64,000 bases of DNA, taken from NCBI GenBank assembly GCA_964007475.1, contig OZ023273.1, positions 119,273,812 through 119,337,811 of the forward strand. The letters are read 5' to 3'. The position numbers were made by a program, and so were the translations under genes. How positions within the stretch are numbered: the first letter of the stretch is position 1; each line of letters begins with the position of its first letter. Below, one piece after another: positions 55,201 to 64,000 of this stretch. The notes below the pieces were generated by a model, which was given only the letters and a program-made list of their open reading frames with translations, made no database searches and was not told the DNA's origin. The DNA is from Hybos culiciformis. Lineage: Eukaryota; Arthropoda; Insecta; Diptera; Hybotidae.

Positions 55201-58200
55201 AAAATTATTCGCTTACATTGGTGTTCTTGTTTGATTTCGGTGATTGTGAATTTTCTGTTTGTGAATTTGAGTATTATCAATCACGATAGATCTATTTTCA
55301 TCGGTATCACTTTCGTTTCGAATTTCATCACATAATGCCATTCCCTTAATTGCTTCAGTTTTCTATAAAGCTCTGATTTATCTCCTCTTTCATCAATGTT
55401 CTTATCCTTACACATTTTTTCTAACTCTGCCTTCCGGAGGGAAAGATCTCTGGGTTAAAAGATATTTTTTTTAGCAAGTTGGCCTTAACCAGGGCGGTTA
55501 TTATGAATTATGATCGAACGTAGAAATTAAACGAAAATTTTATTCTTTCCATTCGAATGAAATTAGAAATGTACATTAATTAAGTTTTATCAAAATAGAA
55601 TTTTACTTTCGATCGTAATTCATAATAACCCAACAGAAAATTTAATTTGATTTTATTTAAACACTAATTTTTTAAAAATCCAAAATTATTTTTTATTTAA
55701 TTTTATTTTTATTTTTTTCTTTCAATTTACAATTTTTTTTTCTCTAAAAACCAAACTTTTAAATTTTACACTTCTTTTTTTCTATCCAATAATCTCTTTT
55801 TCTCTTACGTTCTTTTCTTTGATTTGAAAAGCCTACATTACTACTTTACTACAATACCACTAAAGGTGCTTACAGACTGGTTGAATGTTAAGTCAACTCG
55901 AGTTAGCGGTCAATCTCATCTGCAGTGTTGTTGTCAGTGTTTTTCAACAGGTCGTTCAACCTGGTTGAAAAACATCAAACCATTTTAATATTGTGGATGA
56001 GTGCATGCATACAAGTTGAAAAACAATTTGAGTAGTGTGTTATAATGTTAAATGACTTTTAAATGAAAGACAATTTTTTCATTTACTTCTTTTTCTCTGT
56101 AGCGAACTTTCAACAAAAATTAGAAAACAAGTTGAATAAACATTCAACCCGTTTATAAGCATCTTAAAATGTCTACAATTCTACATTAATATGAATCATC
56201 AACACTATTTTTAGAATTTTATTATTTGTTTGAAAATGCCTTACTAAACAATTTAATTTTTTAATACTCCATTGAACAAATAACAAAAATATTAAAAAAA
56301 TAAATAAATTTGAGATTCTTTCGAGTAACTTAAGAAGAAACATTTCCAATGTGTTTGGGTAATTTTTGAACAATATTTAAGTTTTAGTACTAAAATAGGA
56401 ATAATTTAATATTTTTTATAAATAAATTAATATAAATTTGAGATGTTCTCTTAAAAATTATTTCAAGATTAATAAGAAATCTTCCTCTTTCTTTCTTTAA
56501 ATTAAATTCTAAATTTTCGTATTTTAGTTTCTGCAACTGCATTTTACAAGGCTCAACCAGTCATTGATTTCATGTGTGAAGTTTTAGACATAAGGGACAT
56601 AAATGAACAACGTAAACCATTAACTGATTCACAACGTGTTAAATTCACAAAAGAAATAAAGGGACTCAAAATTGAAATTACACATTGTGGGCAAATGAGG
56701 CGAAAGTATCGTGTTTGTAATGTAACCAGAAGACCAGCACAAATGCAGTCGTAAGTAACATCAAAAAAGATTGAGAAAAAAAGTATTTACAATTATTATA
56801 AAAAATTAACGACGCGACGAAATTCCCTCCAAATCATAAATTTCTCTACACAATTATAAAATATTATAAATGTTCAAACAGGCCTTTAGAGCGGCAATAT
56901 TTTTTGGTTGCTCCGCTCTAGCTCCGCTCTAGCTCCTTATAGTTGCTCCCGCTCCGCTCTTGCCTCCGCTCCGCTCTTGCCTCCGCTCCTAGCTCCACCA
57001 CAAGTTTCACATTAAAATTTTTAATAGTTTTGTAAAAAAATTAAACACATAAATTTATTTAAATAGTGGAGATACACTTTTTTAAAATTATTAATTTAAC
57101 ATAAATAATTATAAAATGAAAAATTTATATTATTTGGTGTTATCAAACTGTGGAGCGCGGAGCAATCAATATTTTTTACTATTTTTCGTGCTCCGGATCT
57201 ACTCACCCTCCAAACAAAAGATCGCCGAGCTCCAACTCCTAGCACCGCTCCAAAGGCCTGCGTTCATACATTATGCGATTTGGATAAAATTTTGCATGAA
57301 TATTATAAAAATATTATTCTTAATCTTATTCCGCAAAAATAAATATTTCGATAGCACGATATTTTTTTTGGATATTATTTTAGTTTTCTCATATATTTAT
57401 TTTAGATTTCCATTGCAATTGGAAAATGGACAAACAGTAGAATGTACTGTGGCAAAATATTTTTTGGACAAATATCGTATGAAATTACGCTACCCACATT
57501 TACCATGTTTACAGGTGGGACAAGAGCACAAACACACTTATTTACCTTTGGAAGTTTGCAATATTGTTGCTGGTCAACGTTGCATTAAAAAGTTGACTGA
57601 CATGCAAACTTCAACAATGATTAAGGCTACTGCACGTTCAGCTCCGGATCGTGAACGAGAAATAAATAACTTAGTCAAGCGAGCTGATTTTAATAATGAT
57701 TCTTATGTACAAGAATTTGGTTTGACTATTTCAAATTCCATGATGGAAGTTCGGGGACGTGTTTTACCACCACCAAAATTGCAATACGGTGGAAGAGTTT
57801 CTAGCATGAGTGGACAAGTAAGTATATTTGATTTAATTAATTTTTTATTTTGTTATTTTCAAAATTTATAAATGCGTACAAAACTGCTCCTCCGATAATT
57901 CGTTTACGATAACAGGAGAGTAATTTTTGTGAGCACCAAATGGAAAAAAGCTATATTATATAAATTCACAAGTCAAATATTTGTCAAATATTTCTCAAAT
58001 TTTCAGCTTTCATTTTTTTATTTTTAAATACGATATGTCGTCGTCGTCGTTGACTTAATCAAAAATTTAAACGAACTACGTATAACATATACTTGAGTTT
58101 TGTCCGAATTTTGTTTATTGTAGTATAACATTTATTGTTAAATGTAAGAATATAAATTTTTTCACATTCTTCACTCAAAATATAGAATAAATTTAATTTT

Positions 58201-60590
58201 TACGGAAATTGTTTTTCCATTAATATGGTTTTCTTCCATTTATATTTTTATTTTTCTAAATTTGGACCATAAATATTTAAAATTTTTGTTTATAAAAGTC
58301 AGCACAGCAGTTATTTCCCCCACAGAATAAAGTTAGCCTTGCATCACCAAATCAAGGTGTTTGGGATATGCGAGGCAAACAATTCTTTACTGGAGTGGAG
58401 ATAAGAGTATGGGCGATAGCATGTTTTGCCCCTCAGCGAACAGTACGTGAAGATGCTTTAAGAAATTTCACACAACAATTGCAAAAAATCTCAAATGATG
58501 CTGGAATGCCCATATTGGGACAACCATGCTTTTGTAAATATGCCACTGGACCAGATCAAGTTGAACCAATGTTTAGATATTTAAAAAATTCGTTCACTGC
58601 ATTACAATTGGTGGTTGTTGTATTGCCAGGAAAAACACCAGTTTATGGTAAAGTTGATGTTAACTTCAATTAATTTAAATTTTTTAAGATAAATTGAAAA
58701 TAAAAATATTGATTCTAAAATTTTATGTTATACTTTTGTTCCCTATCCTTAAAATAATTTCTATTTGAAAATTATGAATAGATTTATTAAAGCAGTAAGT
58801 AAAAAATAGAATTTTTTCTGCTTTATCCTCGGTTTCATGTGTTACTTTATTAGTATATTTTCATTAAATTACTTATGCTTTTTACCCTGATGATAATGTA
58901 TTTTTCATAGAATTTATCTTGACGAGTCAATCCTTTTACATACAATTATTGACATGTATACTTTAGTTAGACTTTAGACAACACATTTACAAGTACATGT
59001 CCTTACAAATATAAATCTAACATCCAATACTGGTGAAAAAAAAAATTATATGTCTTATATTATAATTTTGATTTGTACGTAATGCAATTAAATATTTAAA
59101 TCAAATTTTTAGCTGAGGTCAAGCGTGTTGGTGACACAGTTTTAGGAATGGCTACTCAATGTGTTCAGGCGAAGAATGTCAATAAAACGTCACCTCAAAC
59201 ATTGTCAAATTTGTGTTTGAAAATCAATGTTAAATTAGGAGGAATTAATTCAATATTAGTTCCTTCTATAAGACCCAAAGTTTTCAACGAACCCGTCATA
59301 TTTTTGGGTGCAGATGTAACACATCCCCCAGCTGGTGACAACAAGAAACCTTCTATTGCAGCAGTTGTTGGTTCAATGGATGCACATCCATCTCGTTACT
59401 CAGCTACAGTTAGAGTACAACAGCATCGTCAAGAAATCATTCAAGAACTCAGTTCGATGGTACGGGAATTGTTAATTATGTTTTATAAATCAACGGGTGG
59501 CTACAAACCTCACCGTATTATTTTATATCGCGATGGTGTTTCAGAAGGGCAATTCCCTCACGTATTGCAACATGAATTAACTGCTATACGTGAGGCTTGC
59601 ATCAAATTAGAAGCTGATTATCGTCCGGGTATAACATTTATTGTCGTACAAAAACGTCACCACACAAGACTATTCTGTGCAGAGAAAAAGGAGCAAAGTG
59701 GTAAATCGGGTAACATTCCAGCTGGAACAACTGTTGACGTTGGCATCACCCATCCCACAGAGTTCGATTTCTACTTATGTAGTCATCAAGGAATTCAAGT
59801 AAATTATATATTTTTTTTATTTGTTGCAGAAGAATTTCAATAATAGAAATATTTAATTCCTTTGAAATATTTTATTTTTAACAACATATAAATTCACAAA
59901 TTGAAATTCTTTAAAACATAATATAATCTAAATTATGTTTTAGAACTAACTATTTATATATGATTGGACGCTTCACAATTTTTATTTTTTATTTTAGGGA
60001 ACCAGTCGACCATCTCATTATCATGTTTTGTGGGATGACAATCATTTTGATTCAGATGAATTACAGTGTTTGACTTATCAATTGTGTCATACATATGTTC
60101 GTTGCACTCGCTCGGTTTCTATTCCTGCACCAGCATATTATGCACATTTAGTTGCATTTAGAGCAAGGTAAGTTAACGTGTATATAATTTACATATATTA
60201 TGTTATAATAATACCCATATTCATAGCACTGAAAGAGGATATCAGTTTTTATTAGTATATGTTCGTAAAAATAAGCCTCCACATTAGAAGGGTATGAAAA
60301 CTAATTTGAAACCTGTGTAAGGAAATATGTTTCGTTTTTTTTGTTTAAAGATTTATTGATGATAACTTCAAACTCGATGTCCTATATTCTTAACTTTTAT
60401 ACTCATAAATAAATGGTAGGACATTAATAATTTTTTAAAAATACTTTTTAGGTATCACTTAGTCGAAAAAGAACATGATTCCGGTGAGGGCTCACACCAA
60501 AGCGGTTGCTCTGAAGACAGAACACCAGGTGCAATGGCAAGAGCAATTACAGTTCACGCTGATACCAAAAAAGTTATGTATTTTGCTTAA
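41986..60590 (+). CDS. AGO1: Argonaute-1 (two alternative first coding exons plus nine shared exons)
   Basis: Shared exons 50007-50081, 53648-53734, 53811-54464, 56528-56750, 57406-57817, 58326-58647, 59113-59798, 59998-60167 and 60452-60590 follow either first exon 41986-42121 (967 aa) or 45012-45036 (930 aa). All junctions are GT-AG and keep frame. AGO1 is the miRNA effector of the insect silencing complex, in the cytoplasm. The N-terminal tail is Ser/Thr/Pro/Gln-rich. The N domain begins near [13 protein letters not shown], then come linker 1, PAZ (from [15 protein letters not shown]), MID ([18 protein letters not shown]) and PIWI ([14 protein letters not shown]). The slicer tetrad is intact: D667, E707, D740 (YRDGVSEG) and H878 (APAYYAHL) in the 930-aa numbering. 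The chain ends KKVMYFA. Introns after exons 4 and 5 of the transcript carry MITE-like insertions. Confidence 0.97.
45012..45036 (+). CDS. AGO1: AGO1 proximal alternative first coding exon
   Basis: ATG after an A-rich leader, encoding MYPGVGQQ, ending with a GTAAGT donor in phase 1. Joining to 50007 gives a short Gln run then [19 protein letters not shown], in keeping with the MYP-type N-terminus I recall for Drosophila AGO1. No acceptor is evident just upstream, so it probably has its own promoter. Confidence 0.85.
45364..45406. repeat. AGO1: Short hairpin related to the 46026-46246 element
   Basis: CATTGATTAAGAATAC and its complement flank an 11-nt loop. The termini resemble those of the element at 46026-46246 (CATAGATTAAGAATA), so it may be a miniature relative. 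It is bordered by TAGGTACC-type repeats and lies in the AGO1 intron after the proximal first exon. Confidence 0.6.
45408..45465. repeat. TAGG/CCTA tetranucleotide-like repeats
   Basis: Irregular runs of GGTAGGTACCTACTTACC; similar runs recur near 45690-45715 and 46815-46835. Confidence 0.6.
45861..46806. mobile_element. 946-bp element with 23-bp terminal inverted repeats, in AGO1 intron
   Basis: Left terminus 45861-45883 (TCGACGGGTCCGAAGAGTAC...) and right terminus 46784-46806 are inverted copies with one mismatch. A 14-bp direct repeat TTGAGATACGATAG occurs just inside both ends (45890-45903 and 46774-46787), the right copy running into the terminus. There is no transposase-like frame. A second element (46026-46246) is inserted within it. 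No clear target duplication was seen; the superfamily is unknown. Confidence 0.7.
46026..46246. mobile_element. 221-bp MITE nested in the 45861-46806 element
   Basis: Termini CATAGATTAAGAATA and its complement, with arms of roughly 95 bp that stay complementary through TATTTTTATGTGAA and GTTAGTAAAAC. GTAAAAT flanks both sides (46019-46025 and 46247-46253), a 7-8 bp target duplication. CA...TG ends with about 8 bp of duplication suggest a hAT- or P-type relative. Confidence 0.85.
46970..46992. repeat. Poly-T tract
   Basis: An uninterrupted run of about 23 T just right of the 946-bp element. Confidence 0.8.
50762..50879. mobile_element. 118-bp foldback hairpin in AGO1 intron
   Basis: Arms of about 41 bp (50762-50802 and 50837-50879) begin CTCAGACAGA and contain TATAGGTTA and ACATGAATT on both sides, with a few mismatches and about 34 nt between them. 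No target duplication was identified. Confidence 0.75.
55281..55454 (-). pseudogene. Protein relic with SAP-like motif in AGO1 intron
   Basis: A minus-strand frame of about 57 residues, bounded by stops on both sides and lacking a start codon. It contains [12 protein letters not shown], then [18 protein letters not shown], which has the spacing of a SAP DNA-binding motif (hydrophobic-Leu-Cys helix, Gly turn, Leu helix). It is richer in G+C than the surrounding intron. It is most simply a decayed fragment of a transposable element or retrocopy; the parent is unknown. Confidence 0.4.
55496..55630. mobile_element. 135-bp MITE-like palindrome in AGO1 intron
   Basis: Termini GGTTATTATGAATTATGATC and a near-perfect complement at the right end, with arms of roughly 34 bp. 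No clear target duplication. Confidence 0.75.
55865..56163. mobile_element. 299-bp inverted-repeat element in AGO1 intron
   Basis: Left GGTGCTTACAGACTGGTTGA and right complement share about 20 of 25 terminal positions. An internal hairpin GTTTTTCAAC...GGTTGAAAAAC lies around 55938-55977. No coding capacity. Confidence 0.65.
56879..57260. mobile_element. hAT-like MITE in AGO1 intron
   Basis: Termini CAGGCCTTTAGAGCGG and the complement of CAGGCCTTTGGAGCGG, one mismatch. Flanks TGTTCAAA (56871-56878) and CGTTCATA (57261-57268) match at 6 of 8 positions, as a decayed 8-bp target duplication would. CA...TG ends with 8 bp are hAT-like. The inside is rich in GCTCCGCTC repeats. It lies in the intron before AGO1 exon 57406-57817, and the open frame running from 57116 into that exon is artefactual upstream of 57406. 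Confidence 0.8.
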
Positions 60591-60695
60591 AAAGTACCAT
60601 AGGTTAAATTTTTTGAACCATTGAAACAGATTAATTTTTTTTATTATATTATATGTACAAGGGAAATAAGTATAAAGGAAACAAGAATATAAATT

Positions 60696-60701
60696 AATAA
60701 A
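60696..60701 (+). promoter_or_regulatory. AGO1: Candidate AGO1 polyadenylation signal
   Basis: First AATAAA after the stop, about 105 nt downstream. Further ones occur later (around 60879), so longer 3' UTRs are possible. Confidence 0.3.
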
Positions 60702-62875
60702 AAATGTGAACCAATAACATCTAGGATGCTTAGTAAATAATTATGTGTAAGTCAAATATCCAACATTATCATGAATAGTTTTAATATTTATAATAAGTAC
60801 TATTACCAATTTGCCAATTTAAACAAAAAAAAAAACACATTATATAGCTTTAAATTATTTTTCGTTTAATTAACGAAAATAAACACAAAAAGGAATTTTT
60901 TTTTGACCATTTGGTTTATTTAAAAAAATATTTCTCACGCAATTATAAGAATGCATGATGATATTCGCAGAGATTTTCAATTTGACATATAATTAGTTTT
61001 GTGATGATTAGTGATGAATTTAAAAAGCTCACAAATTTAAATAAAAAATTAATATAAATGATGCGTTTTTTCGTCAATTTTTAAAAAAATCATTAATTGA
61101 AATATATTTATTAATTTTCAAAGCAACTTAATTATGAAAGAAAGTTTTTCTCTACTACGTTAAAAGGCATATGCATGTATGAAAAATAAGTTGAACAAAA
61201 GGAAAAATTGTTAATAAAAATATATTTAATATTTTGCTAAGAATTACAAGCTTATCTATTTGTTATAAATTGAAGTATTTTTTTTCAAAATAATTTTTAT
61301 TTATACTTAATATTGAAATAACATCGTGCGTTCATATTTAATAAAAACGAAAATTCAGAAAAAAGAATTTAAATTCTTACTTTTTTCTAACTTAATGAAA
61401 ATTCATTAAATAAAAAACTTAAAATATATTTAGAATAACATTGATTGACATTTGAAAAAATAAAAAAAAATAAAACAAATGTTTATTGGAATTACTTATT
61501 GTTTTGCTGTATTATTGTTTTGAACGACGAGGCTATATTGATTTTAATGATTCTCGTTTTTCACGGTTTCATTTCAAACACAAACTTTGTCCGTTAGTTG
61601 ATCTGTTTGTTTGTTTATTGATTCACGTCTTGGAAATAAAATTACTTAAATTTTGCACGCATCCCGATTACCCGTGATAATATAATATTCCATTAACTCC
61701 AACTTGTCAATATCGTCGGTAACTAAATTTTATTGAAATTACACTATTGACTAATTAAAATTAGAGGAATTTTAATTAATATTAAAAATTTAAAAATAAA
61801 ATTGTATGGGGATACAAGGATATAAAGAAAAAATCAATATTTATTTGGGTAGGCAAAGTGGCTAAATAATGAGTGAACGATTCAGCAATACAAATTCCAC
61901 TTTAAAAACAATTCTTCACATCTTGTAATAATAAATGTAAACTTGATATGTGAGTTCAAATTTTGAATTCCATATCAAATGTACAAAAATTACTCCTTTA
62001 TTTTTGTTGAAAGAATTTGAAAGAATGTTTAATTGCTTATTTCATTAATATTAATTTTATGGGTGCCTTTAGATTTCAATTTATAGTTAAATACATAAGT
62101 TAAAAAATTTCTGACATAAAAACATTTTGAAGGGTTTTATATCCTCTTTTTTTTTATTGCATATTTAAAAAATAAAATAAGGTTACTTAATTTTTGTTTT
62201 TTGAGTTTCAAAAGTAATACATGTATAGTATCTTCAAGATGTTGCCAGTTTAATTGTTCAATTAATAATTCTTTATTTCAGTTCAGTTATATTTTAATAT
62301 ACCTATTTAATTAATAATCAGTACAATACAATGTAATGAATTAGAATTTAGAGTTATCAAAAAGGCTTGATTTGTATTATTAATGTATAAAATAAGAGCA
62401 GAGAATTTAGGTACAAACAGCACACCAGATACCATAGAGTTTTTTTTTTAAATACACATTTACCAATTTTTAACGAAACAACTAAACATTATGTAACGAA
62501 CTTACTTTACTATTGATATATTTACTATTATTTTTACAAAATATTGGAAAGAATAAAAGACGGCCTCTTGTGATTATTTAACCCAATCCAATTTTATTTG
62601 TAGCCAAATTGGTCATTTAGGACTTGGATATTGATTCTAGATTATTCGAAGTCATATAAGAAATATTTCTAATAAATGTACATATGTAATGCATGTTAAA
62701 TGTCTATTGATAGGAACAATTGTTTATTATAATGGTCGTGAATTGACCAAGAGAAATTAAAATAAGTACTTTCATGGCCTCTATTCTCTCTAAGGATCGG
62801 ACTTAACCATGGACAAAAAGGTATTTGTTTGATATCAATGTATTGAGTAAAACTCCCAAAAGTTGTTCATATTAC

Positions 62876-63071
62876 CGCATTGGCATCGGGAAACGAAAGT
62901 TCTCGTTTAAAAAAAAAAATATCAGTATCGAGAAACGAGAATTCTCGTTTAAAAAAAAATGACATCGGGATAGTTTTATGGATAACGGGATTATATTTAC
63001 GAATTTGTAAATAATGACATTTTGTTATTGAATATTTACATTACATATTTACATTACCCGATGCCAATGTG
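62876..63071. mobile_element. 196-bp MITE-like element downstream of AGO1
   Basis: Termini CGCATTGGCATCGGG and the complement of CACATTGGCATCGGG. TTA flanks both sides. Inside are A-rich stretches and a perfect palindrome AAACGAGAATTCTCGTTT (around 62934), with an imperfect relative of it a little to the left. Confidence 0.65.
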
Positions 63072-64000
63072 TTAAACAAAGTTTAGGGGTAAATAGCCTT
63101 TAATTTTTATTTAAACAATTGAGAATTGAAATAAAATAGTAATTCTAATTTTTATTAGCAAAATTTCTCTTTTTAAAATTATTAACAAATTTCTTTAGTT
63201 TAATATATAGTGTTTCTTGTTCAATTAAAAATAAGGTTTTTTCTTATAAGTAATATAATATTTAAGAGCTTGAATGTCCGCTACACCGCAAAATGTACTG
63301 AAGTAATAAAATTACTCAAGTACTAAAACTTATTATCGACAGCATATATGTAATATTTATAATTTTCAAAATATACTGTTTTATCTTTTGATTTATTTAT
63401 AATTTTCATATTTATTAAGAAAAAAATGTTTACTTGATTCCGAGCTAATATCAATCGATTACAATAAGATAATTGAACTTACAAGTAGGTATAATAGAAA
63501 TAAACGAATAAATAAATGTCATTGCTTTGAATATACTGTTCAATTGATATAAATAGTTAAGAAATGAAAATTTTGATATCGACTCATCATAAAAAACTTC
63601 ATAAAAAAAGACAAAACATTAATATTGTCTTATTAAGTGTTATTTTATAAAAAAAAAACAAAAAACAAAAAAAAAAAAATTAATTTTATAGTTAAAAAAA
63701 AAAATTAGCATAAATTATTTAAGAAAACTCTCTCACCACAGATAAACTAAAAAACAAACTAGTGAATAAGATTTAAATTTAAATATATATATAAAAAAAA
63801 TAAACATATGCCGGGAACGCTAAAAAAAAATTATCCACTTATTGAATAAATTTAAGAAAATTTTACTTAAAAAAAAATTAATACATTAAAAAAAAGAATA
63901 CATGAAAAAAGTAGCCAAAACAATCTTTTAATTGGGTGTGGATTATATCTATATGTATTAAGAATAATATATAAATAATTTATTTACAACTTTAGAAAAA

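Larger units (their letters stand above)
60591..64000. other. AGO1 3' UTR and downstream flank
   Basis: No coding signal beyond chance frames. Contains one short palindromic element (62876-63071) and, near the right end, A-rich low-complexity DNA. Confidence 0.45.

Noticed and set aside
57116..57405. Open frame extending upstream of AGO1 exon 57406-57817
   Set aside because: Reads through the hAT-like MITE and intron; a clear acceptor precedes 57406 and the joined AGO1 frame does not use it.
61486..61677. 63-codon frame downstream of AGO1
   Set aside because: No recognisable domain, within likely 3' flank, length consistent with chance.

Overview
This window is nuclear DNA from an insect, most likely a fly or close relative. 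It is very AT-rich by eye, and its genes carry many GT-AG introns. The proteins match Drosophila families closely (charlatan, Argonaute-1, O-fucosyltransferase 1, Rpb12, mRpL53). From memory, these genes also cluster on Drosophila chromosome arm 2R (about 50C-51A). The species cannot be named from sequence alone.

Layout. (1) 1,681-5,347 (+): an eight-exon gene for a secreted, probably GPI-anchored protein of 848 aa with a degenerate von Willebrand A-like domain. (2) 5.4-20.8 kb: about 15 kb with no recognisable gene. It holds small tandem repeats, a 483-bp inverted-repeat element (16,440-16,922) and a cluster of GCGTAT motifs (9.8-13.2 kb). (3) 20,815-25,634 (+): charlatan (chn), a C2H2 zinc-finger repressor with a polyglutamine tract of about 80 codons, in eight coding exons. 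(4) 26,528-27,607 (-): Rpb12, three small exons, tail-to-tail with chn. (5) 28,801-30,636 (+): O-fut1, three exons, head-to-head with Rpb12 across a GC-rich repeat. (6) 30.6-40.7 kb: gene-poor. (7) 40,755-43,230 (-): mRpL53 in three exons, plus a 65-aa single-pass membrane ORF 68 nt after its stop. (8) 41,986-60,590 (+): Argonaute-1, with two alternative first coding exons and nine shared exons. The distal first exon lies inside the first intron of mRpL53 on the other strand, so the two genes interlock. (9) 60.6-64 kb: AGO1 3' flank with one short palindromic element.

How the genes relate. They are ordinary conserved genes with separate jobs: neural transcriptional repression (chn), transcription (Rpb12), Notch O-fucosylation in the ER (O-fut1), mitochondrial translation (mRpL53) and miRNA-guided silencing (AGO1). 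I found no new multi-gene system. The points most worth a second look are the AGO1/mRpL53 interlock with its possible dicistronic tail, and a set of foldback/MITE-like elements concentrated in the AGO1 introns. Several of these would form long hairpin RNAs when transcribed. All exon structures were assembled by hand from reading frames and GT-AG sites and keep frame throughout; no transcript data were available.
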